Source: Brumimicrobium sp040882265
GTDB lineage: Bacteria > Bacteroidota > Bacteroidia > Flavobacteriales_D > Crocinitomicaceae
NCBI GenBank assembly: GCA_040882265.1
Contig: JBBEBO010000141.1
Coordinates: 20,433 to 84,432 of the forward strand
DNA length: 64,000 nt
Direction of reading: 5' to 3'
The translations under genes and the position numbers were made by a program. The notes beneath the pieces are model-generated. The model had not been told where the DNA came from and made no database searches. It worked only from the letters and a program-made list of their open reading frames with translations. Each line of letters begins with the position of its first letter. Position 1 is the stretch's first letter. Below are positions 45,152 to 54,351 of this stretch, one piece after another.

Positions 45152-47281
45152 ATGAAAATTATTTGTAAAGCATTATTTACCACCCTTATACTATTAAACT
45201 TCTCATTATTTTCACAACAAGAAAGCGGATGGTGTGGTTTTGATCATGTTTTAGAACAAAAAGAACAGCAAAATCCAAATTACTTAGAAGAAATCTCTGA
45301 GAAAATACAGCAAAATCGATTAGAATTCTCAGAAAACCCATCAACTAGAGCAGCAATTTATACAATTCCAGTTGTTTTTCATATCATCCATGACGGTGGA
45401 GAAGGAAATATTTCAATGGAACAAATTCAAAGTGGAATTGACGTAATGAATGAAGACTTTGCTGCATTAAATGGTGATGCAAATCAAATTCGAAATGATG
45501 CTGATGCTCCTTTTGCTCCATTACACGCAGATGTTCAAGTAGAATTCAAACTGGCTAAAATAGATCCTAATGGAAACTGTACAAATGGAGTTCAAAGAAA
45601 ACTTGCGCCACATTTAACAGAGAATGCCGGAGAGGATTGTAAGTCATCAGCAAATGGTGGACTAGACGCATGGCCCAACGATTCTTACATGAATATATGG
45701 GTTGTAAATTCGATAGAAACGATGGGTCAAGGCACAACCTTAGGGTATGCTTATCTTCCATACACTTCGTGGGGAAGTGGTCATGGAATTCTTAATCGAC
45801 ATGATAGAATTGGTAATATTGGAACTGCCCAAAGTTTCGGTGGCAGAACGTTAACGCATGAGATGGGTCACATTTGTGGGCTTTTTCATACCTTTAATGA
45901 TGGTTGTCATTCTGGAGACTGTGAAACTGAGGGTGATTTTATATGCGACACACCACCAGCAGAACAGCTATTTGGCTGTCTTTCAAGCAACAACTCATGC
46001 AACGATATACCAATAAACGATTACTATGGATTTGATGCCTTTGATATGAACGAAAACCATATGAGTTATACTTCTTGTAGAAAAATGTTTTCAGAGGGTC
46101 AAAAGGCATTGATGCAAAATAATTTTGAATCAATTCCAAATTTTATTTCTCTAACTTCTACTTCAAACATAGCTGCTACAGGTGTAAACGAGCCAGATGT
46201 TATTTGTGCTTCAGCGTTTTCCGCAAGTAAAAAAGTAGTGTGTATAGGAGAAGCTGTAGACTTTACTGACCTTTCTTATCATGGAGCAATTGATTGGGAA
46301 TGGACTTTTCAAGGAGGAACTCCTGGGAATTCAACAGATGAAAATCCTACTATTACTTATGATGCTCCAGGACTGTATGAAGTTTCTCTTCAGGTTTCAG
46401 ACGGAACAAACACATTAAATGAAACAAAAACCAGTTATATCAGTGTTTTAGAAAGTGGTGAGCAACTACCATATTATGAAGATTTTGAATCGGTAACAAA
46501 CTTGGAAGATGACTTCTGGGTTGTAAACAATTTTAATAATAATGAATCATTCAAGATTGGTAATGTAGGGTTATCAGGAACTAAAAGCGCGATGTTATCA
46601 AATTATGGAGAAGCACAGGGAGGGATAGACGAATTGATTACATCACCAATTGATCTATCCAGCATTACAGATGAGGTGACGCTTTCATTTCGATATGCTT
46701 ATAGAAAAAGATCGTCAAACAACGAAGAATGGTTAAGAATTTTTATAAGTAATAATTGTGGAGACACTTGGATCCAAAGAAAAACACTCTATGGGGATAA
46801 TTTGGGAGAATTAGTTGAAACTTCAGCGTGGGAGCCTTCATCAGAAAATGATTGGGTTACAGTGCACATGACAAACATAACAAGTTCTTACTGGGTAGAT
46901 AACTTTCGCGCAAAGTTTCAATTTGAAAACGATAACGGAAATAACTTCTTTATAGATGATATAAATATTTATCAAGGTTCAACTTCAGATGATGTGGTTG
47001 TTGGATTAGATGAAATAACTACAGAAATTGCATTGTTAAATGTTTATCCAAATCCTGCGGAAGACGTCCTCAATGTGAACTTTTCACTTCCAGTAAATGA
47101 AAAAATAAACATTTCAATTGTTAATACAACTGGACAGAAGTTGCTTCAAAAATCAATCAATGGAAACAGTGGAAATAATATTGTGGTTGTTAATACAGAC
47201 AGTATTTCAGCAGGCGTCTATTTTGTAAAAGTAAGCAACTCAAATGGTATCTCAACTCTGAAAAAGATAGTTATTCGTTAA
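45152..47281 (+). CDS. Secreted M43-like (pappalysin-type) metalloprotease with PKD and T9SS domains, copy 1
   Basis: 709 aa from the ATG at 45152, which begins a clear signal peptide; an upstream TTG is not used. The catalytic zinc motif is THEMGHICGLFH (His236, HExxHxxGxxH) and the Met-turn is in ENHMSYTSC. Cys-rich loops between them fit pappalysin-like M43 enzymes. A PKD domain (about 350-430) and a beta-sandwich (about 440-600) follow, with a type IX sorting domain at the end (LLNVYPNPAEDVL). It is an extracellular endopeptidase. The next gene is a close paralogue. Confidence 0.88.
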   Translation: MKIICKALFTTLILLNFSLFSQQESGWCGFDHVLEQKEQQNPNYLEEISEKIQQNRLEFSENPSTRAAIYTIPVVFHIIHDGGEGNISMEQIQSGIDVMNEDFAALNGDANQIRNDADAPFAPLHADVQVEFKLAKIDPNGNCTNGVQRKLAPHLTENAGEDCKSSANGGLDAWPNDSYMNIWVVNSIETMGQGTTLGYAYLPYTSWGSGHGILNRHDRIGNIGTAQSFGGRTLTHEMGHICGLFHTFNDGCHSGDCETEGDFICDTPPAEQLFGCLSSNNSCNDIPINDYYGFDAFDMNENHMSYTSCRKMFSEGQKALMQNNFESIPNFISLTSTSNIAATGVNEPDVICASAFSASKKVVCIGEAVDFTDLSYHGAIDWEWTFQGGTPGNSTDENPTITYDAPGLYEVSLQVSDGTNTLNETKTSYISVLESGEQLPYYEDFESVTNLEDDFWVVNNFNNNESFKIGNVGLSGTKSAMLSNYGEAQGGIDELITSPIDLSSITDEVTLSFRYAYRKRSSNNEEWLRIFISNNCGDTWIQRKTLYGDNLGELVETSAWEPSSENDWVTVHMTNITSSYWVDNFRAKFQFENDNGNNFFIDDINIYQGSTSDDVVVGLDEITTEIALLNVYPNPAEDVLNVNFSLPVNEKINISIVNTTGQKLLQKSINGNSGNNIVVVNTDSISAGVYFVKVSNSNGISTLKKIVIR

Positions 47282-47396
47282 TAATCATGGAACAAGGAGC
47301 GTTTTAATCAACATATATTACCGTTTAAATAATGAATTCTACATTTCGTTGATAATTCAGTATCTTTATGACGCTAAAATAAATTTAAACCCAAAT

Positions 47397-49514
47397 ATGA
47401 AAAAACTTTTATTTACACTTTCTCTATTTATAGGGATTTCTTTGATGAGTGTTTCCCAAAATGTGGATCCTTGCCATCAAGTTGAAGAAACCGAAAAATT
47501 TTTAGAAACACTTTCTACTTCTGAAAGACAACAATATGAAATCGATCAGCAAGAATATCAACAAAGATTAGATAACTATATTCAGGATCACCCAGAAATT
47601 GCAACAAATTCTGGATCAAGAGCGGTACAATATACTATACCTGTTGTGTTTCACATTATTCACGAAGGTGGGCCTGAAAACATTTCAAATGAACAAGTTG
47701 AAGATTGTATTAGAATTATGAATGATGATTATCAAAAAATGAATTCTGATGCTGGTAATGTTCAAAGTGAGTTTTTATCAATAGTTGCTGATGCAGAAAT
47801 TGAATTTAAACTTGCTAAAAAGGATCCTTATGGTAATTGCACCAATGGTATAACGCGAACTTTTTCAAGTGCAACGCATGACGGAGACAGAGTTTCAGCT
47901 GCTGAAAACGAACATGGATATTGGCCAGGTGATGAATATTTGAATGTTTTTGTAGGCGCAGATATTGGTGGTGCAGCTGGTTATACTTATCGTCCAAGTG
48001 GCTGGATAGGTGATGCTATGGGAGATGGAATTCATGTTTTACATACTTATGTTGGAAGCATCGGCACCTCTTCAGTTGGAACAAGTCGAACAATGACGCA
48101 TGAAGTAGGACATTGGTTAGATTTACCGCATACTTGGGGAGATTCTAATAATCCAGGGATTTCGTCAAACTGTAACGATGATGATGATATAGACGATACA
48201 CCGACCACAATTGGTTGGACAAGTTGCAATTTAAATAATCCGAACACCTGTAGTCAAGACAATGCTTACTGGGGCTTTGACCAAATTGATAATGTGGAGA
48301 ATTATATGGAGTATTCTTATTGTTCAAAAATGTTTACAGTTGGTCAAAAAGCGAGAATGCATGCTGCGTTAAATGATTATGTTGCAGGAAGAGATAATCT
48401 TCATACAGCACAAAACCTTAACAATACAGGTGTAAACGACCCCGATGTAATGTGTAAAGCACAATTCGAAGGTGACCAACAGGAAATATGCCCAGGTCAA
48501 ACAGTTTCATTTACAGATTATTCATACCACGAACCATCAGGGTGGAATTGGCAATTTCCAGGTGGTACTCCTTCTTCCTCAACAGATCAAAACCCAAATG
48601 TAGTATACAATACTCCAGGTGTTTATGAAGTAACTTTAACAGCTACAGATGGTACAAACAATGATACTGAAACTAAGACTTCTTATATAACAGTTTTAGA
48701 CAATGGAACAACATTGCCTTTTTTAGAAGATTTTGAGAGTTATTCAAACTTATCTAATTCTCCTTGGTCAGTAAAAAATCCAAATGGAAATGGGTTTGAG
48801 CTTGAAAACAGTATTGGACATACAGGTTCTAAATCTGTACGTCTTGACAACTTTGGTCAACAACCCGAAAGCCTTGACAATTTATATTCTTCTCCAATAG
48901 ATTTATCCTCTATTTCAGACGAGGTAACAATGTCGTTTAGATATGCTTACCGTAAAAGATCATCAAACAACAGTGAGTGGCTAAGGGTTTTTATCTCTAA
49001 CAATTGTGGAGAGGCATGGGCTCAAAGAAAAACACTTCAGGGTGATAATTTAGGAGATAAAATTGAAACAAGTTCTTGGGAACCAACATCTCAAGACGAT
49101 TGGGTAACAGTTCACTTGACAAACATTACGAGTGCTTATTGGGTAGATAATTTTAGAGCTCGTTTCGAGTTTGAGTCGGATGGAGGAAATAACTTCTTTA
49201 TTGATGACATCAATATTTATAGCGGTGGCCCAAGTGGATTAAGTGTGTCGGAAGAAAATTTGGTAAAACACTTAAAAGTTTATCCAAACCCAGCGACAGA
49301 CGAAGCAAATGTTAAATTTAATGTTGAAAACACTCAACCAGCTACTGTGGAGGTTTTAAACGCTGTAGGACAGGTTGTTAGTGAGAGCACAATCAAAGCA
49401 CAAACAGGTGAAAACTTAGTTATGTTAAACACTTCGAAATTAGAAAGTGGTGTGTACATGATACGCGTAAGCATTGACGGTATTCAACAAGTAAAACGTT
49501 TGGTGATAAAATAA
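47397..49514 (+). CDS. Secreted M43-like (pappalysin-type) metalloprotease with PKD and T9SS domains, copy 2
   Basis: 705 aa from the ATG at 47397 (signal peptide ending SVSQ). Same domain order as the upstream copy: a propeptide rich in Glu/Gln, catalytic THEVGHWLDLPH (His235), Met-turn ENYMEYSYC, a PKD domain, a beta-sandwich almost identical in places to copy 1 (FRYAYRKRSSNN), and a T9SS sorting domain (LKVYPNPATDEANV). The metal loop differs between copies (ICGLF against WLDLP), so specificity may differ. A tandem duplication is the simplest origin. A terminator follows. Confidence 0.88.
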   Translation: MKKLLFTLSLFIGISLMSVSQNVDPCHQVEETEKFLETLSTSERQQYEIDQQEYQQRLDNYIQDHPEIATNSGSRAVQYTIPVVFHIIHEGGPENISNEQVEDCIRIMNDDYQKMNSDAGNVQSEFLSIVADAEIEFKLAKKDPYGNCTNGITRTFSSATHDGDRVSAAENEHGYWPGDEYLNVFVGADIGGAAGYTYRPSGWIGDAMGDGIHVLHTYVGSIGTSSVGTSRTMTHEVGHWLDLPHTWGDSNNPGISSNCNDDDDIDDTPTTIGWTSCNLNNPNTCSQDNAYWGFDQIDNVENYMEYSYCSKMFTVGQKARMHAALNDYVAGRDNLHTAQNLNNTGVNDPDVMCKAQFEGDQQEICPGQTVSFTDYSYHEPSGWNWQFPGGTPSSSTDQNPNVVYNTPGVYEVTLTATDGTNNDTETKTSYITVLDNGTTLPFLEDFESYSNLSNSPWSVKNPNGNGFELENSIGHTGSKSVRLDNFGQQPESLDNLYSSPIDLSSISDEVTMSFRYAYRKRSSNNSEWLRVFISNNCGEAWAQRKTLQGDNLGDKIETSSWEPTSQDDWVTVHLTNITSAYWVDNFRARFEFESDGGNNFFIDDINIYSGGPSGLSVSEENLVKHLKVYPNPATDEANVKFNVENTQPATVEVLNAVGQVVSESTIKAQTGENLVMLNTSKLESGVYMIRVSIDGIQQVKRLVIK

Positions 49515-49536
49515 AATACGTTCAATAAACTATTAA

Positions 49537-49570
49537 AAACGAGCTATCACTTGATGGCTCGTTTTTTTTA
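49537..49570 (+). terminator. Terminator of the second M43 protease gene
   Basis: AAACGAGCTATC pairs with GATGGCTCGTTT (one G-U pair) around a short loop and is followed by a run of T, 23 bp after the stop. Confidence 0.85.
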
Positions 49571-49625
49571 TGAATTAATTTTAGGTATTTTCTTCTTAAA
49601 GCAGGTGGAACTTATACGTAATATT

Positions 49626-49633
49626 TATCTTTG
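49626..49633 (+). promoter_or_regulatory. -7 promoter box of lysS
   Basis: TATCTTTG, 28 bp before the ATG at 49661. It lies just upstream of an alternative in-frame start, which argues for the later ATG. Confidence 0.5.
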
Positions 49634-49660
49634 CATACTTTAATTGAATATTTTACAACT

Positions 49661-51370
49661 ATGAGTACAACATCGCTTTCAGATCAGGAAATACTTCGAA
49701 GAGAAACGTTGCAGAAATTACGTGATTATGGTATTGATCCATATCCAGCTGCACTTTATCCAGTTTCGCATTTATCAAAAGAGATAAAAGAAAACTATAA
49801 AGAAGGCGAAAAAGTAATCGTCGCTGGTCGTTTGATGCGGAGAAAAATTCAAGGAAAAGCATCTTTTGGTGATCTTCAGGACTCTACTGGAAGAATTCAA
49901 TTGTATTTTAATCGCGATGAGATTTGCACAGGCGAAGATAAATCAATGTACAATGACGTATTCAAAAAAATGCTTCATTTAGGAGATTTTATAGGTGTTG
50001 AAGGGACTATTTTTAAAACACAAGTTGGTGAGATTTCAGTGATGGTGAAAGATTTCAAAATGCTTTCCAAATCTGTAAAACCATTACCGCTTCCTAAAAC
50101 AGATAGTGAAGGAAATGTACACGATGCTTTTACTGATCCCGAACAAAGATACCGCCAGCGGTATGTTGATTTAGTTGTAAACCCTCAGGTTAAAGAAATA
50201 TTCGTTAAAAGAACGAAACTCTTCAACGCCATGCGTCAGTTTTTTAATGATGCAGGCTATATGGAAGTAGAAACACCGATTTTACAATCAATACCTGGAG
50301 GAGCCGCAGCAAGACCGTTTGTTACTCACCACAATGCGTTAGACATTCCACTTTACATGCGTATAGCCAACGAATTGTATCTAAAAAGACTCGTTGCTGG
50401 TGGTTTTGACGGTGTATATGAGTTCTCAAAAAATTTCCGTAACGAAGGAATGGACAGAACGCATAATCCAGAGTTTACAGCGATGGAAATCTATGTTTCG
50501 TACAAGGATTACAACTGGATGATGGAATTTACAGAGCAGCTACTAGAGCATTGTGCAATGGCTGTAAATGGAACGACGGAGACAACTTTTGGCAAACACA
50601 AAGTAGATTTTAAAGCCCCATACAAAAGAATCACAATGCGCGATTCTATATTGGAGTTTACAGGGTTTGATATTTACGGTAAATCAGAAGATGAACTAAG
50701 AGCTGCTGCAAAATCCATGAAAATTGAGGTAGACGAAACAATGGGTAAAGGAAAACTCATCGATGAAATCTTTGGAGAAAAATGTGAAGGAAATTATATA
50801 CAGCCTACCTTCATTATTGATTACCCAAAAGAAATGTCTCCGCTTTGTAAAGAACACAGAGAAAATCCCGATTTAACAGAACGTTTTGAATTGATGGTGT
50901 GCGGTAAAGAAATTGCCAATGCTTATTCAGAGTTGAATGACCCCATCGAGCAACGTATTCGTTTTGAAGAGCAGGTAAAACTCGCCAAAAAGGGAGATGA
51001 CGAAGCAGGAGAGTTTATCGATCAAGATTTCTTACGCTCATTGGAATACGGAATGCCCCCAACATCAGGTTTGGGAATCGGTATGGATCGATTGATTATG
51101 TATTTGACGAATAATCAGTCTATTCAGGAAGTACTTTTCTTTCCTCAAATGCGGGTAGAGAAATTTGAAGAAGCCGGACCTGAGTTAAAGGAAAACGAGC
51201 AATTAATCATTGATATACTTCAAAAGGAAGAAAAAATGGACCTCAATGTTTTGAAAGAAAAGACCGGTTTAAGTAATAAGCAGTGGGATAAAGGGTTGAA
51301 AGGTTTGAGAAAACACGATTTGATTAAAGTGGAGAAATTTGGGGAGGATTTGAAGATAGAGGTGGTTTAG
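49661..51370 (+). CDS. lysS: Lysyl-tRNA synthetase (class II) with C-terminal extension
   Basis: 569 aa from the ATG at 49661. An N-terminal OB-fold (about 45-150; VIVAGRLMRRKIQGKASFGDLQD) binds the tRNA anticodon. The class II core shows motif 2 FRNEGMDRTHNPEFTAMEIY and motif 3 GLGIGMDRLIM. The catalytic part ends near residue 500 and is followed by about 65 extra residues (ENEQLIIDILQKEEKMDLNVLKEKTGL) that look like a winged-helix. Such extensions occur in Bacteroidota LysRS. It converges on the PIN toxin gene with a 7-bp gap. Confidence 0.96.
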   Translation: MSTTSLSDQEILRRETLQKLRDYGIDPYPAALYPVSHLSKEIKENYKEGEKVIVAGRLMRRKIQGKASFGDLQDSTGRIQLYFNRDEICTGEDKSMYNDVFKKMLHLGDFIGVEGTIFKTQVGEISVMVKDFKMLSKSVKPLPLPKTDSEGNVHDAFTDPEQRYRQRYVDLVVNPQVKEIFVKRTKLFNAMRQFFNDAGYMEVETPILQSIPGGAAARPFVTHHNALDIPLYMRIANELYLKRLVAGGFDGVYEFSKNFRNEGMDRTHNPEFTAMEIYVSYKDYNWMMEFTEQLLEHCAMAVNGTTETTFGKHKVDFKAPYKRITMRDSILEFTGFDIYGKSEDELRAAAKSMKIEVDETMGKGKLIDEIFGEKCEGNYIQPTFIIDYPKEMSPLCKEHRENPDLTERFELMVCGKEIANAYSELNDPIEQRIRFEEQVKLAKKGDDEAGEFIDQDFLRSLEYGMPPTSGLGIGMDRLIMYLTNNQSIQEVLFFPQMRVEKFEEAGPELKENEQLIIDILQKEEKMDLNVLKEKTGLSNKQWDKGLKGLRKHDLIKVEKFGEDLKIEVV

Positions 51371-51377
51371 GTTTTAC

Positions 51378-51809
51378 TTAATTCTCGTTTTTTTCTTTCA
51401 TTTTCAGAAAATTCACAGGTGTCATAACAGCAATTGACGAATTTCTATAATCTTTTGTGTTTCTGGTAATTATTGCATTCAAGCCTTTAATTGTCAATGC
51501 AGATGAATATTGAATAGAATCTTCGTAATCCGAAAAATTGTTTTTAAATGCTTGGATGATTTCCTTTTTGGTCGTCCCTACAATTTCTGTCATTTCAGTT
51601 AATAACTCAATAACTTCAATTGTTTTTTTGTGTCCTAAAAACCTCCTTACGATATAGTAAATGTTATTAATGCTGACAGCAGATAAATATAGTTTTACAT
51701 TTCCTTGCTCATTAAGCTCAAAAATTTCACTTGCCGGATTTGCGTGAGGCTCTCTATCTGTGAAAAAGTCAATGACTATGTCCGAATCAATAAAAAGTTT
51801 ATACATCAT
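51378..51809 (-). CDS. PIN-domain toxin-like ribonuclease
   Basis: 143 aa, VapC-type fold. Conserved acidic positions are Asp8 in LFIDSDIVIDFF, a Glu near residue 31-35, Asp in SDYEDSIQYSSAL and the terminal ITRNTKDY. These would bind Mg for RNA cleavage. It overlaps the upstream DUF6364 gene by 11 bp, the usual antitoxin-toxin arrangement. The RNA target cannot be predicted. The operon is read from a promoter at 52070-52100. Confidence 0.85.
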   Translation of the reverse strand: MMYKLFIDSDIVIDFFTDREPHANPASEIFELNEQGNVKLYLSAVSINNIYYIVRRFLGHKKTIEVIELLTEMTEIVGTTKKEIIQAFKNNFSDYEDSIQYSSALTIKGLNAIITRNTKDYRNSSIAVMTPVNFLKMKEKNEN

Positions 51810-52053
51810 ATTTTTTTGAAAGCTCTTCGGTTAAAATTTGTTTGTAGTCAAAATTGTTTTCGGTTTTAAGAATCCCCCTAAGTTTCCGAACCTTTGGTGA
51901 AAGTTGCTTTTCCTTGATTTTCACTCTTTTTACAGTTACAAACTTGAAATAGTTCTCGACCAATTCAGAGAGGCTTTGTCCTTTTTCCTTTGCATATTCC
52001 TTTGCAATTTTGATAACCTCTTTTTCTATTGTCAAAGTTAATTTAGTACTCAT
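51799..52053 (-). CDS. DUF6364-type antitoxin
   Basis: 84 aa. The first ~40 residues (TKLTLTIEKEVIKIAKEYAKEKGQ, then SLSELVENYF) have the strand-helix-helix pattern of ribbon-helix-helix DNA-binding antitoxins. The basic linker VKRVKIKEKQLSPKVRK and the acidic C-terminus would contact the PIN toxin. It probably represses its own promoter, where an 11+11-bp palindrome overlaps the -7 and -33 boxes. First gene of the module. Confidence 0.85.
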   Translation of the reverse strand: MSTKLTLTIEKEVIKIAKEYAKEKGQSLSELVENYFKFVTVKRVKIKEKQLSPKVRKLRGILKTENNFDYKQILTEELSKKYDV

Positions 52054-52069
52054 ATTATTTTCTTTTTAA

Positions 52070-52109
52070 CAAAAATACGTGTTTATTTTTAATTTTGCAA
52101 CACGTATTT
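52070..52109 (-). promoter_or_regulatory. Promoter and operator-like palindrome of the PIN/DUF6364 module
   Basis: On the minus strand, TTG (52100-52098) and TATTTTTG (52077-52070) are 20 bp apart, a full promoter 16 bp before the antitoxin ATG. AAATACGTGTT (52073-52083) and AACACGTATTT (52099-52109) are perfect inverted arms covering the two boxes. An RHH antitoxin bound here would block RNA polymerase. The rest of the 302-bp gap to the ctaB gene holds only its promoter. Confidence 0.75.
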
Positions 52110-52294
52110 GTAAATGAGAGGAACTAAAGGATGTATTCACGAGTCTAGAGTAATTTCAGTGAAGTAGGTCAAAATAATCATACAACTAACCAAATTCTAA
52201 CGACCTAAATCAACTATTTAACAAAACCTGTCCACAAAAGCCTTCCCCGTATTACTTTATTCAACATAAGGAAAGCAGATCACTAAATAATCAC

Positions 52295-52302
52295 TAAATT
52301 TG
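52295..52302 (+). promoter_or_regulatory. -7 promoter box of the heme o synthase gene
   Basis: TAAATTTG, 54 bp before the ATG at 52356. Confidence 0.45.
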
Positions 52303-52355
52303 CCAAATTAATTCTTGGGTCAAATTAGCAACTGAGAAATTATCGAAAAAGACAC

Positions 52356-53228
52356 ATGAGCATCGGAGGCAAAATCAAAGATTACGTTCTATTTACGAAG
52401 TTTAGACTGTCGTTTTCGGTGATCATTTCTGCGCTTTCTGGATTTTTATTTGCGGGTGGTGGAACAGGTCTTGAAGTATTTTATTTACTCGTGGGTGGAA
52501 TTTTGGTTACTGCGGCAAGTAATGGCACCAATCAAATTATTGAACGCAAGTTAGATGTTTTGATGAATCGTACAAACAAACGCCCACTTCCGCAAGGAAA
52601 GATGAGTGTTTTGGAGGCGGTGATTGTCGTTGTTATCAGTCTTGCCGTGGGTACATGGATGCTGTATCAACTCAATCTAAATTCAATGATACTAGGGCTT
52701 CTCGCCTATATTTCCTATGCTTTTATTTATACGCCATTAAAACGGGTGACTCCTTGGTCTGTAATTGTTGGCGCTTTTCCAGGGGCAATTCCACCGATGT
52801 TGGGTGCTATTGCTGTAACGAATGAGTTTGGTCCAATGCCAGGCGCACTATTTTTCGTTCAATTTGTTTGGCAACTCCCTCACTTTTGGGCAATCGCATG
52901 GATTTCACATGATGATTATCAAAAAGCAGGGTTTTACTTATTGCCATCTGGTTCTGGAAAATCTAAAACTTCAGCATTTAGAATAGCGTTTTCTGCCCTT
53001 ATGTTAATTCCTTTTACGCTTTTCCCATGGGTGCTTGATATGGTTGGCACTTTCAGTGTCATGGCGGCTTCAATTTTAGGGTTGTTGTTTTTCCTTCTCG
53101 CGTATAAACTTTATTTAACACTTGAAGATAAAGACGCAAAAAAATTGATGTACGCCTCTTTTATATATTTACCACTTATTCAATTTGTGTATGTAATTGA
53201 CAAATACTTCTTTTTTACAAACCCTTAA
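52356..53228 (+). CDS. ctaB: Protoheme IX farnesyltransferase (heme o synthase)
   Basis: 290 aa, UbiA-family membrane enzyme that farnesylates heme b to heme o for cytochrome oxidase. About eight to nine hydrophobic helices. The first Asp-rich-type motif is NGTNQIIERKLDVLMNRTNKRPLP (the N-x3-D-x3-D-like site), and the second is in FWAIAWISHDDYQKAGFYLLP. It heads the oxidase cluster. The gene is called ctaB or cyoE in different species. Confidence 0.95.
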   Translation: MSIGGKIKDYVLFTKFRLSFSVIISALSGFLFAGGGTGLEVFYLLVGGILVTAASNGTNQIIERKLDVLMNRTNKRPLPQGKMSVLEAVIVVVISLAVGTWMLYQLNLNSMILGLLAYISYAFIYTPLKRVTPWSVIVGAFPGAIPPMLGAIAVTNEFGPMPGALFFVQFVWQLPHFWAIAWISHDDYQKAGFYLLPSGSGKSKTSAFRIAFSALMLIPFTLFPWVLDMVGTFSVMAASILGLLFFLLAYKLYLTLEDKDAKKLMYASFIYLPLIQFVYVIDKYFFFTNP

Positions 53229-53234
53229 CTTGAT

Positions 53235-53261
53235 TTGTAATAGAAAAGAAGATTAATTTTG
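53235..53261 (+). promoter_or_regulatory. Promoter upstream of the first coxIII-like gene
   Basis: TTG at 53235-53237 and TAATTTTG at 53254-53261, 16 bp apart and 16 bp before the ATG at 53278. Confidence 0.5.
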
Positions 53262-53277
53262 AATAAAAAAAATTGAG

Positions 53278-54330
53278 ATGAAAGATAAATTTGAAGATTC
53301 CTACAGCCCTGAGGTGGTTGAAAAATCTAAGAAAAATTTAGTATGGGTGACTGTATTCAGTATAGGGATGCTTTTTGCAGGTCTAACATCTGCTTATATT
53401 GTATCCATGGGAGACAGCTTTTGGATTAAAGTGGCTTTGCCCAATGCCTTCTATATTAGTACGGCGATTATTGTTTTGAGCAGTATCACCTTGTTTTTAT
53501 CTGTTCGTGCAGCAAAATCTAAAAACACAAGTCAAGCTAAATTATTTGTTTCACTCACACTGATCCTTGGAATTCTTTTCGGTGTTTTTCAATTTTTGGG
53601 ATATCAAAAGCTAGTTGATGATGGTGCTCATTTTGTCACTCGAATAATTGTGAGTGATGGACGTTATGGTGATTATTTTGAAATTAAGAAAAAGGGCACG
53701 TATTTAGAAGTCGAAAACAATCAATATGTTTTTGAGGGGGAAAAGTTAAAAGGAAAAGACCTTGAGAGCCTCCAAAATTTCGCTAAACAATTTTTAGTGA
53801 AGGATAAAAACAATTTAGAGGGTATAGATTATGGTGATTATACATTGCACTATAATGGAGAGCCGTTAGCTTTGGTTGATAGTCGATTGATATTTCCCAA
53901 TGGTGAAAAATTGGAGCTGCTTGATTATGAGCGCTTACAATCACTTTCAAGAAATATAGTGGACAATCGCGCGGACTTTTTTATGCGTGGCGAAATGGGC
54001 AAAGAATTTAAACTTTTATACAATGGTAAAGAGTTAGAATACAAAAACCGAAAACTATTAATTGATGGTCAAGAATTGAGTAATAATTTCCAAAATAAGT
54101 TGCTCAGAGGGAATAAAGATACAAGTACAGCCTATTTTTACATTATAACTATTCTACATTTACTTCATGTTGTTGCTGGAGTGATTTGGTTATTAATCAT
54201 GACAAAACGCTCATTTACAGCGGAAATAGTAGAAAAAAACGCCTTATCATTAAGAGCGGGTTCAATATTCTGGCACTTTTTAGGTGTTTTATGGATATAT
54301 TTATTACTATTTTTGCTTTTTATTCATTAA
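53278..54330 (+). CDS. Cytochrome c oxidase subunit III-like protein with a repeat-containing loop insertion
   Basis: 350 aa; related Bacteroidota proteins are about 190. Helices at about 20-42, 57-76, 90-110, 284-308 and 325-349 give the COX III plan. Between helix 3 and the next helix (about 112-282) is a soluble insertion of ~170 residues. It contains three copies of a ~40-residue unit: YFEIKKKGTYLEVENNQYVFEGEKL, YTLHYNGEPLALVDSRLIFPNGEKL and FKLLYNGKELEYKNRKLLIDGQEL (each quoted only in part). The loop position matches that of the insertion in the next gene. It lies 49 bp after ctaB. Confidence 0.85.
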   Translation: MKDKFEDSYSPEVVEKSKKNLVWVTVFSIGMLFAGLTSAYIVSMGDSFWIKVALPNAFYISTAIIVLSSITLFLSVRAAKSKNTSQAKLFVSLTLILGILFGVFQFLGYQKLVDDGAHFVTRIIVSDGRYGDYFEIKKKGTYLEVENNQYVFEGEKLKGKDLESLQNFAKQFLVKDKNNLEGIDYGDYTLHYNGEPLALVDSRLIFPNGEKLELLDYERLQSLSRNIVDNRADFFMRGEMGKEFKLLYNGKELEYKNRKLLIDGQELSNNFQNKLLRGNKDTSTAYFYIITILHLLHVVAGVIWLLIMTKRSFTAEIVEKNALSLRAGSIFWHFLGVLWIYLLLFLLFIH

Positions 54331-54351
54331 ACTTGCAAAAAACTCTTAAAA

